Shown here in pieces: positions 26,299 to 33,840 of a stretch of 64,000 nt of DNA (position 1 is its first letter; the number at the start of each line of letters is the position of its first letter). The position numbers and the translations under genes were made by a program. Under the pieces are notes generated by a model. That model was not told the DNA's origin. It saw nothing but the letters and a program-made list of their open reading frames with translations, and searched no databases. Source of the DNA: JALZCH01 sp036387315 (GTDB lineage: Bacteria; Acidobacteriota; Blastocatellia; Pyrinomonadales; Pyrinomonadaceae). The stretch spans positions 12,685-76,684 of the forward strand of contig DASVTY010000165.1 in the NCBI GenBank assembly GCA_036387315.1, read 5' to 3'.

Positions 26299-28008
26299 AT
26301 GAAAAGCAGAAAACTCCTGGCAGGTTTCGCGCTGGCGGCTTTTATCGCCGCAGGCGCTCCGCAAAATATTAATGCTGAAAATTCGGACGCGAAAAAAGAA
26401 CCGTCCGCGATTCGTGTGACACCGCCCGCGCCGCGATTTACCGATGCCGAACGACAGGCGGAATTGGCGAAACGTCGTCAGCAAGTCGCCGAAAGAATCG
26501 GCAAAAACTCGATGCTGATTTTGTTCAGCGCCGAACCGCGAATTTATACAAACGACGTTGATTACGTTTTTCGACAGGAAAACAATTTGTATTATCTGAC
26601 GATGCTCAAACAACAAGGGGCAACGCTCGTTTTGCTGCCCGGAAACGGCGGTGCTATGAGCGAGTTTTTGTTTTTGCCGCGCCGAAATCCGCAGCGCGAG
26701 GCTTGGGACGGAAAGATGTACAGCGTCGAAGAAGCGCAGAAGATTTCCGGCGTTAAAAACGTTTTCTTTAATGATGAATTTAAGAAATTTCTCGATGCCG
26801 TAAAAAGCAAACAGCCGTTTGTTTCCACAACGGGCGCAAGCATTTCACCCGCTGTCGAAAATCTTTACCTGCTGCTTCCGGGCGGCGAAAATGATTCGAA
26901 CGGAATGCGCGAATATCGGCAGGAATACAATTTCTCCAAAGAACTGCAAACGGGTCAAGCCTACAAAATTCAAAACGCGCAGCCGCTTTTTGCCGAGATG
27001 CGCCATATCAAATCGCCATTCGAACTGAAAATCCTGCAACACGCGATTGATATTTCGACCGAAGCTCATATGCGCGCGATGGCAACGGGTGGGCGGGCGA
27101 AAATGGAGTATGAGGTGCAAGCGGAAATGGAATACATTTTCCGCAAGCGCAACGCCGATTATTGGGGCTATCCGTCAATCGTCGGCTGCGGACCGAACGC
27201 GACGACTTTGCATTACAACGAATCACAAAGCCCTGTCAAACCGGGCGATTTGCTCCTAATGGATGTCGGCGCGGAATATGAGCATTACACGGCGGACATT
27301 ACCAGAACTTTTCCGATTAACGGAAAATTTACGAAAGAACAAGCCGATATTTATCAAATCGTTTACGATGCGCAGGAAGCAGTGGGGCAAAACACCAAAC
27401 CGGGTATAAGATTTCAGGAATTGAACAGAGTGTCCGATGAAGTGCTTAAAAACGGGCTTGCGCGGCTCGGTTTAATTACGGCGCCGAATGCGACTTTGAA
27501 GCTAACATTCCCGAACGGTCAGACAAGAGAATTTCCGCAGTATCGCTTTTGGGCATTCCACGGTCTCGGTCACTGGCTCGGAATGAATGTCCACGATGTC
27601 GGCGATTACAACAAACCGCTCGCCGCCGGAATGGTTTTTACCAACGAGCCGGGCATTTATATTCGCGGCGACGCTTTCGATTATTTGCCTGATACCCCGG
27701 AAACGAAAGAGTTTTTAGCCAAAGTGCGTCCCGTTTATGAGCGATACAAAAACATCGGAGTTCGGATTGAAGACGATCTGCTCGTCACAAATTCGGGCGT
27801 CGAATGGATGAGCAAAGCCCTGCCCCGGAAGATGAGCGAGATCGAATCGTTCATCGCGCGAGCTTCGAAAGAAATCCCGGCGACTGCGGCTCGCCGACGC
27901 GGCTCGCCGCAAACAAAAAACCTTTTCGGAGACCGGGCAAATTGGTTTGAATCGACCGCCGCGTCTTTGCTGTTTGAGCGTAAAAGCCCGATATTTACTG
28001 CTCAATAA
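26299..28008 (+). CDS. Exported Xaa-Pro aminopeptidase (M24)
   Basis: 569 aa from ATG 26299. Signal peptide LLAGFALAAFIAAGAPQ. The N-terminal creatinase domain is followed by a pita-bread domain with dinuclear-metal ligands: DVGAEYEHYTADITRTF (two Asp), FHGLGHWLGMNVHD (His), FTNEPGIYIR (Glu) and VRIEDDLLVT (Glu). The last 40 residues (ARRRGSPQTKNLFG onwards) extend beyond the usual end and look non-conserved. Co-directional with the amidase. Confidence 0.92.
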   Translation: MKSRKLLAGFALAAFIAAGAPQNINAENSDAKKEPSAIRVTPPAPRFTDAERQAELAKRRQQVAERIGKNSMLILFSAEPRIYTNDVDYVFRQENNLYYLTMLKQQGATLVLLPGNGGAMSEFLFLPRRNPQREAWDGKMYSVEEAQKISGVKNVFFNDEFKKFLDAVKSKQPFVSTTGASISPAVENLYLLLPGGENDSNGMREYRQEYNFSKELQTGQAYKIQNAQPLFAEMRHIKSPFELKILQHAIDISTEAHMRAMATGGRAKMEYEVQAEMEYIFRKRNADYWGYPSIVGCGPNATTLHYNESQSPVKPGDLLLMDVGAEYEHYTADITRTFPINGKFTKEQADIYQIVYDAQEAVGQNTKPGIRFQELNRVSDEVLKNGLARLGLITAPNATLKLTFPNGQTREFPQYRFWAFHGLGHWLGMNVHDVGDYNKPLAAGMVFTNEPGIYIRGDAFDYLPDTPETKEFLAKVRPVYERYKNIGVRIEDDLLVTNSGVEWMSKALPRKMSEIESFIARASKEIPATAARRRGSPQTKNLFGDRANWFESTAASLLFERKSPIFTAQ

Positions 28009-28014
28009 CCGTTC

Positions 28015-28081
28015 TTCATTGAACATTTATCATTAAACATTGAATAAAATTCCCACCGCTAAATGATAAATGTTCAATGAA
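28015..28081. repeat. Fold-back heptamer array after the M24 peptidase
   Basis: CATTGAA-CATTTAT-CATTAAA-CATTGAA (28017-28044) are four heptamers. The arms 28015-28034 and 28062-28081 are a perfect 20-base inverted repeat. It lies 7 bases after the stop of the peptidase. Confidence 0.85.
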
Positions 28082-28115
28082 ATTTAATTCCAAAAATCCT
28101 TTGATTCTCCTTCGC

Positions 28116-28145
28116 TTGAGATGGTATATCTCGTTGTGGTATAAC
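28116..28145 (+). promoter_or_regulatory. Promoter for the beta-helix/dockerin gene
   Basis: TTGAGA (28116-28121), 18-base spacer, TATAAC (28140-28145): five of six matches to each sigma-70 box. Predicted start is near 28152, giving a leader of about 96 bases. Confidence 0.6.
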
Positions 28146-28165
28146 CTACCAAACAATTCGGCTAG

Positions 28166-28202
28166 GAACTACAAGTTCTATCAGCTTGGAACTACAAAGT
28201 TC
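28166..28202 (+). promoter_or_regulatory. Tandem short palindromes in the leader of the 28248 gene
   Basis: GAACT-ACA-AGTTC (28166-28178) and GAACT-ACAA-AGTTC (28189-28202) are near-identical palindromes about 23 bases apart centre to centre, roughly two helical turns. They lie just downstream of the predicted start, a suitable place for a dimeric repressor or two RNA hairpins. Confidence 0.45.
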
Positions 28203-28247
28203 TAAAAGAACCAACAACAATCCATTCCAAAAGGAGACATTCGATAA

Positions 28248-30443
28248 GTGAAGTACATCACTACACAGATACTTTTCTCACTTGCGTTAACGGTATGCAC
28301 CCTCGCCCTGTTCTCCGCCGACACCCAAGCGGCAAACTTTACAGTCACAACCACTGCAGACAACGGCGCAGGCAGCCTGCGCGAAGCAATCAATGGAGCA
28401 AATTCTTCAACCTTCGGTGAAGACACAATTAACTTTGCGATTCCGAACTGCACCGGAAACTCCGTTTGCACAATCACTCTGACCACCGGCGAATTAGTTA
28501 TCAACGCGGCGGGCAAGCTGACAATTACAAATTCAACGGGCGCGAGTCGTTTGTTGATTTCGGGTAACAATCAAAGCCGCGTCTTTTCCGTCAGCACCAA
28601 CGCCGACCTAACCCTTGATGGAGTAACGGTAACGGGCGGTAACGTCGTTGGAAACAGGTCAAATCAATCCGGCGGCGGTATTTACATCAACTACAATGGC
28701 AAATTAACGCTGATGAATTCGGCGGTCTCGGGCAATTCAGCGAGTAACGGCGGCGGCGTTTACAATTACAATTCAAGCGCCACCACATCGCTGACGATTA
28801 CGAACTCCACTATAAGCGGCAACAGTGCGGGTGTCGGTGCCGGAATTTCCAACAATTACGGCAAAGCCACAATTGTCAATTCAACGATCAGCGGAAATAT
28901 AGGTCAAACCTATGGCGGCGGTATTTACAATGGTTATTCATCCAGCGTGACGCTGATCAATACTACCGTCGCTAACAATCGTTCGGACGCCGCCGTTTGC
29001 GAGTGTGCCGGAGGCATCTATAATTACGCAAACGCTTCTTCCGTCGTAAATCTTCTCAACACGATTGTTGCCGGAAACACTGCTGTTAGTGTTTCGTCCG
29101 CGCCCGATTTCTTTGGCGCGGTTTCGTCAAGCTCATACAGCATCCTCGGCAATAATAAGCTGACATCCGGCATCAGCGACGGCGTCAACGGCAATCAAGT
29201 CGGCGTTAACCCTCTGCTCGCGCCGCTTAGCAACGCCGGTGGAGGAGCGACCGAAACGCACACGCTGCTGCCGTTTTCTCCCGCGATTGACCGGGGCAAC
29301 AACTGCGTTTTATACGCCGGTAGTTGCGGAAACGGCAACCCGGCTCTGGCGGGCGATCAACGAGGCTCAGGTTTTCCAAGACAATCCGGCAGCACGGTTG
29401 ATGTCGGCGCAGTTGAAGCTCCGCAAAGTGTGGGCGGTAGTTTCGACATCAGCGGAACCGTTTTCTACGGCACGACATCCGGTAATCAGCAGAAATTCGT
29501 TCCCGGAGTAACGATGTCCGTTTCGGGCGCACCTGAAATGTCAACCTCGACGAACTCTACGGGTTATTACACGGTTCGTAATTTAGCTGCCGGTGGAAGC
29601 TACACTATCATCCCGTCAAAAAGAGATCACGTCAACGGCATCAGCTCGTTTGACGCTACGCTCGTTTTGCGTCACGTTGCCGCAGGCGGAAATGGAATAT
29701 TAACCGACAATCAACGCATTGCAGCCGATATAAATAACAGCGGCGGCGTCACTGCATTTGACGCCACGCAAATTTTGAGATTTGTCGCCGCCGGAGGATC
29801 AACTTCGTCAGCCGGAGACGCAGGCAATTGGAAGTTTGTTCTCTCTTCCCGCAGCTATGGCAGTGTCACGAGTTCGATCTCAGGTCAAAATTACGACGGC
29901 ATCTTAGTCGGAGACGTAAATGGAAGCTGGGTTCCGCCGACATTTTTAGCGGGTCCCGAAGAAGCCGAAGCGAAGCTCCAGGACAACGATCAATTCGACT
30001 TGATGCAGAAACCGGAAACGCAGGTTCAGCTTTCCTTGCCCGACATTGCAATGTCTGAAAGCAACGGCACGATTGTCTTTCCGGTCACTTTAACGAATTA
30101 TTCCGGCACGCGGATTTCTTCCTTCAGCTTTGGCGTTGCGTATGACCCGAACGTCTTGCAGCCCGCCGCTCAAGCGGTTGATTTAACGGGCGTTTTGAGC
30201 AACGATGCCGGATGTGCGGTTGTCACGGACATTGCACAGGCTGGAAGAATCGGAATCGCCGTTTCATGTCCGACGCTAGGGATTAGCGGTGCGGAAACGC
30301 AGTTAAATCTGCATTTCAGTATCGGAAAAGGGCGTTTGAAGGCAGACACTTCAGCGGCTCTAACTTTCTCGCAAACACCAATCTTTGAAGATAGCGACGG
30401 TCAATTGCTGCCTGCGAAGCCGGTGAAGGTTTTAGAGAGATAG
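28248..30443 (+). CDS. Secreted beta-helix protein with dockerin-like and cohesin-like domains
   Basis: 731 aa from GTG 28248 (SD AAGGAG, 12-base spacing). A signal peptide (FSLALTVCTLALFSADTQA) is followed by a right-handed beta-helix (about 90-340) with repeats such as TLMNSAVSGNSASNGGGVY. Next come a carboxypeptidase-regulatory-like beta domain (GTTSGNQQKFVPGVTMSVSG), two dockerin-like segments (SSFDATLVLRHVAAG; ADINNSGGVTAFDATQILRF) and a C-terminal cohesin-like domain (FSFGVAYDPNVLQPA). Probably cell-surface or secreted. It may pair with the cohesin lipoprotein at 15766. Confidence 0.82.
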   Translation: MKYITTQILFSLALTVCTLALFSADTQAANFTVTTTADNGAGSLREAINGANSSTFGEDTINFAIPNCTGNSVCTITLTTGELVINAAGKLTITNSTGASRLLISGNNQSRVFSVSTNADLTLDGVTVTGGNVVGNRSNQSGGGIYINYNGKLTLMNSAVSGNSASNGGGVYNYNSSATTSLTITNSTISGNSAGVGAGISNNYGKATIVNSTISGNIGQTYGGGIYNGYSSSVTLINTTVANNRSDAAVCECAGGIYNYANASSVVNLLNTIVAGNTAVSVSSAPDFFGAVSSSSYSILGNNKLTSGISDGVNGNQVGVNPLLAPLSNAGGGATETHTLLPFSPAIDRGNNCVLYAGSCGNGNPALAGDQRGSGFPRQSGSTVDVGAVEAPQSVGGSFDISGTVFYGTTSGNQQKFVPGVTMSVSGAPEMSTSTNSTGYYTVRNLAAGGSYTIIPSKRDHVNGISSFDATLVLRHVAAGGNGILTDNQRIAADINNSGGVTAFDATQILRFVAAGGSTSSAGDAGNWKFVLSSRSYGSVTSSISGQNYDGILVGDVNGSWVPPTFLAGPEEAEAKLQDNDQFDLMQKPETQVQLSLPDIAMSESNGTIVFPVTLTNYSGTRISSFSFGVAYDPNVLQPAAQAVDLTGVLSNDAGCAVVTDIAQAGRIGIAVSCPTLGISGAETQLNLHFSIGKGRLKADTSAALTFSQTPIFEDSDGQLLPAKPVKVLER

Positions 30444-30464
30444 AGCAATTTTCAGTTAATTAGA

Positions 30465-30566
30465 AGAATAAACCGCAGAGAACGCGGAGCGAAGAAGCAG
30501 AGAATCGCAAAGAGAAATTATCTCTTTGTCCTCGGCATCAGCCCGGCGTCCTCTGCGGTTTATTCT
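30465..30566. repeat. Octamer-class fold-back after the beta-helix gene
   Basis: AGAATAAACCGCAGAGAACGC (30465-30485) pairs with 30546-30566, 20 of 21. An inner AAAGAGA/TCTCTTT hairpin lies in the loop, and TTTTTAT follows the right arm, so it could terminate the upstream gene. Unit family shared with 40341, 56121 and 57743. Confidence 0.75.
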
Positions 30567-30595
30567 TTTTATATTTCAGCAGAATGAAATTAGCT

Positions 30596-31702
30596 TTATT
30601 CGTAACTCAACGCTTCGACGGCATCCATTCGCGCGGCGCGGATTGCCGGGTAAAGCGCGCCGATTGCGCCGCCTAAAAGACCGACAAAGAGAGTTATCAA
30701 AATCCATTGCCACTCGATTTCGATTCGCATCGTCGTCGTTCGAGTGACGATGAAACGCGCTAACAGAGTCAGCAGAAATCCGGTCATAACGCCCAAGAAA
30801 CTCAGCAATAATGCTTCCTGCGTAATCGTCCACGCAATTTCGGTTTTCGACATTCCGAGCGATTTTAAGACACCGATTTGTCTCGTTCGCTCAGTCACCG
30901 TCGTGTACATCGTCAGCAAAATAACGAGCGCGCTGATCGCAGCCGCGACGCCGATAACGACATTTAAGAAAACATTCAGTGCCGGAACCGAGCTTGAGAT
31001 AATTACTTCCAAATCTTTGGTCTGCCAAATTTGGTCGTCGGGAAATTTTTGCGCGATGCGCTCTCCGACTCGGTCAACTTCCGCCGGATTAACGGCTTTA
31101 ACTAAAATCGCAGTGCATTTTCCTTCGCCGCCGAGCTGTTCCTGCATCGTCGCGAGCGGGATTTTAATTCTGCCTCCGGCGGCAGGTTCGTAAGTTCCGA
31201 CAACTGTGAAATCTTTTTCGTAGATCGGCAATTTGGAACCGACTTTTAATTTTTTCGATTCCGCCCAAGCCGTATCAATCACAGCTTCGTTGCCGCCGGT
31301 GCCGAGCGCCCGCCCGTCAATGATTTTCAACCCGGCGATATTCGCATACTCTTCAAACGGAACGCCGTCAACCAGACGGCTGCCGAAATTTGTGTCTTTC
31401 GCCGGAACGAGGTTTTGCCCGATTGGAATCGCGGCTTTAACGCCTTCAATTCGAGCGATTTCATCGGCGCGACTAATTGGCAGACGAAATGCGTCCGTCC
31501 CGCTAAAGCCGGTCGTACCGGCGGCGCGCACCATAATTTCCGCTCCGACGTTTGCCTCGCGCTGCGCGTTTTCGTGCAGCGTGCCCCGCGCCAAACCCGT
31601 CGTAAAAACGATCAGCATTACACCAACGCCGATACCCAAAACGCTGACAAATGTTCGCGCCGGGCGATGCAGCATATTGGAAAGAATTAAATTATCGCTC
31701 AT
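30596..31702 (-). CDS. ABC transporter permease, FtsX/MacB type
   Basis: 368 aa. N-terminal membrane helix (RTFVSVLGIGVGVMLIVF), a periplasmic MacB-like domain (about 45-240), then three C-terminal helices (NVVIGVAAAISALVILLTMY; LLSFLGVMTGFLLTLL; ILITLFVGLLGGAIGALYP) with the FtsX signature ERTRQIGVLKSLGMSKTEI. The ATPase and adaptor are not adjacent. The upstream gene 15 bases away is a membrane-anchored protease, an unusual partner. Confidence 0.85.
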   Translation of the reverse strand: MSDNLILSNMLHRPARTFVSVLGIGVGVMLIVFTTGLARGTLHENAQREANVGAEIMVRAAGTTGFSGTDAFRLPISRADEIARIEGVKAAIPIGQNLVPAKDTNFGSRLVDGVPFEEYANIAGLKIIDGRALGTGGNEAVIDTAWAESKKLKVGSKLPIYEKDFTVVGTYEPAAGGRIKIPLATMQEQLGGEGKCTAILVKAVNPAEVDRVGERIAQKFPDDQIWQTKDLEVIISSSVPALNVFLNVVIGVAAAISALVILLTMYTTVTERTRQIGVLKSLGMSKTEIAWTITQEALLLSFLGVMTGFLLTLLARFIVTRTTTMRIEIEWQWILITLFVGLLGGAIGALYPAIRAARMDAVEALSYE

Positions 31703-31717
31703 CGAATTTTGAAAAAA

Positions 31718-33433
31718 TTATTTTTGAGAAGTGTTTGCCGCAACCGAGCTGTTTGATGGTTTTGTATTGGCATTCGCCGTTTTTTCAGCTTCGGCTGATT
31801 GTTGCTGCTCAGGCGAGCGCCAGCCCGCGCGTTGAAGCATCGGGATCGCGTATTTAATCGGAATCGCCATATTTCCGGCGGTGTTTTCGGTGAAAACGCC
31901 GAAGTTGACGCCGATGACGCGCCCCGATTGACCGAATAGCGGCGCGCCCGAACCGCCTACCGCCGTTTTCGCGTCGTGAACCACGCGCCGCGTGTCCAAA
32001 TCCGTGATTGTCCCTTGGGTCGTCAGCGGCTGAATGCGTTTGGTTTGCGCCAGAAAATTGACCAGCGTTTGCAGATTCGAGCCGTAACGCGCTTGAATCG
32101 AGCGCGCTTCGGATTCATCAACCATCGCTAAAATCCGTTCCGGTCCGTTCGGATAACCCATCGTTACGACGGTTTTGCCGATTGAAACCGCATCGGAATT
32201 GGCGTCGAGCGGTAAAACGGGAATTTCGGGGAAAACCGAATTCGGGTCAATCGAAGCAATCGCCAAATCTTCTTTTGCAGCTACGTCTCGAACGCGCACG
32301 GGAAACGGATTCGGAAAACCCGGAAAATAAACCACAAGACGGCGCAGACGCGCGCGTCCGTTCGATAATTGCGCTAAAACTTTGATCCGCTCGTCGTTCG
32401 CCCAGGGTTGAACGACGTGGCGATTTGTCAGCAGAAAGCCTGAGCCGACGTGAAAGCCGGTGCCGACAAAATCATATTCGACCGCAGTTCCGTTGCCTTC
32501 GGTCGTTAAAGGCGATTCCTGTTTTTGCGGAGCGTCGGGCGCGTTCGCGGGCGCAAAATTCTCGCCGCTTTCCGAAACCTGAGGCGTTTGCGGCTCGAAC
32601 GGATCAGGCGTGGCGACGACGGTCGGGTCTGGATAACGAAGCTGTTTGCCGGTCGCTTTATCAACCAGATCGTAAGTTCCGACGAGCAGGCAGACGCCGC
32701 TTCCGTATTCGTTTCTGAGCGTCGCGGCGAGCGAAACGATGTCAATGATTTGTTTATTGGTCTTATTTAAATTGCCGATTTCAGTGCGATTCTTGGTTAA
32801 TTCATCTTTTAACAGACCGATAATTCTGCCTTGTTCTTCGGCTTCTTCCCGGCTGCGTTTTATCTCCTTGTAAAAACCCGAACCGAGATAAAACAAACCG
32901 CTGAGAGTTCCGACGACGATGAGCAAAACAATGAGCTTTGTCACCCAACTGATTTCCTGAACCAGCTCGCGCGTAAATTCTTTGAGAAAAACTTTGGCGT
33001 CGTCGCGTTTAGCGGTCGCGGCTGATTCGATGGCGGCGTTTTCGATAAACGGCGCGACGCGCGCTTCGCGACTGCTGCGCGTAATGGATGAAATCGCTGC
33101 GGCGGTCGAGGGAACGGTAAAAAAGAGAAGGGAAAACTCTGAATCGTTGAAAGCGATTTTATCGCCGTCTTTGAGTCTGGTTTCAAGCGCGAGCGGCTGC
33201 CGGTTCAGATTCAAATTGAGCGCTTCGTCAAAATAAACAATTCGATAATTGCCGTTGACGCCGCGCCTTAATTCGAGCCAAACGCCGTTTGCCGCCGCCG
33301 TATGATGATCGGGCGGCGGCTCAATCCGCAAATCGCAGGCTGCATCGGTTCCGATTCGCACGCGCTCGTTTATAAAAAACTCGGTGCGCTTTTCGTCCCC
33401 GGCAACAACGTGAATGACAATACCGTTTGCCAC
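31718..33433 (-). CDS. FHA-like domain / transmembrane / trypsin-like serine protease
   Basis: 571 aa. The N-terminal beta-sandwich resembles an FHA domain (residues 1-110: ERVRIGTDAACDLRI, RLKDGDKIAFNDSEF). One membrane helix lies near 170 (LIVLLIVVGTLSGLFYLGSG), then a short coiled coil and a Pro-rich linker. The trypsin-like domain has His in LLTNRHVVQPW, Asp in KEDLAIASID and Ser in AVGGSGAPLF. Topology suggests an inside FHA sensor and an outside protease. Cotranscribed with the ABC permease. Confidence 0.8.
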   Translation of the reverse strand: MANGIVIHVVAGDEKRTEFFINERVRIGTDAACDLRIEPPPDHHTAAANGVWLELRRGVNGNYRIVYFDEALNLNLNRQPLALETRLKDGDKIAFNDSEFSLLFFTVPSTAAAISSITRSSREARVAPFIENAAIESAATAKRDDAKVFLKEFTRELVQEISWVTKLIVLLIVVGTLSGLFYLGSGFYKEIKRSREEAEEQGRIIGLLKDELTKNRTEIGNLNKTNKQIIDIVSLAATLRNEYGSGVCLLVGTYDLVDKATGKQLRYPDPTVVATPDPFEPQTPQVSESGENFAPANAPDAPQKQESPLTTEGNGTAVEYDFVGTGFHVGSGFLLTNRHVVQPWANDERIKVLAQLSNGRARLRRLVVYFPGFPNPFPVRVRDVAAKEDLAIASIDPNSVFPEIPVLPLDANSDAVSIGKTVVTMGYPNGPERILAMVDESEARSIQARYGSNLQTLVNFLAQTKRIQPLTTQGTITDLDTRRVVHDAKTAVGGSGAPLFGQSGRVIGVNFGVFTENTAGNMAIPIKYAIPMLQRAGWRSPEQQQSAEAEKTANANTKPSNSSVAANTSQK

Positions 33434-33840
33434 AAAAAAGTCTGGAGTCTGGAGCCGAGAGTGAAAATTCTAAGCCAATTTCTCAGATGCAAATTTGGAG
33501 TCTAAAGTCTCAAACTCTTCAACTTCAGGCTCCAGACTCCAAACTCCAGATTGTTCGTATCTTAGCATAAAGTCGTCGGCAAAGCAGAGTTGGCGGCGGA
33601 CTCGGAGATAGATTGGAAAATGTTGAAAAAACTATTCAATCAATTGAGGCACAATTCATTCAAATTGAATCAGGTTGACCGAATCAGGCTCTGTTAGAGA
33701 AAAACAACGATTCATAAAATATATTAAAACCCAGCTAAAAGCTCAAAAATAAAAAATAAATGAAAGCGGCACGAGGGTTGCTAAACCATGAGCGGCTCAA
33801 AGGCTGCAAAACTCTTTCACTAATTTTTCAAGGTCTAGAA
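33434..33840. other. Intergenic region between protease and subtilase genes
   Basis: 407 bases between divergent genes. It contains the TCTGGAG fold-back array (33441-33549). The remainder is AT-rich with a small palindrome ATTCAAATTGAAT near 33658. The in-frame upstream start of the subtilase at 33760 gives no signal peptide and is rejected. No convincing promoter boxes. Confidence 0.5.
33441..33549. repeat. Fold-back heptamer array upstream of the subtilase
   Basis: Unit TCTGGAG. The left arm (33441-33456) and right arm (33528-33549) share a perfect 14-base inverted core (TGGAGTCTGGAGCC). Degenerate GGAGTCT/AAAGTCT copies lie in the long loop. Confidence 0.75.
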
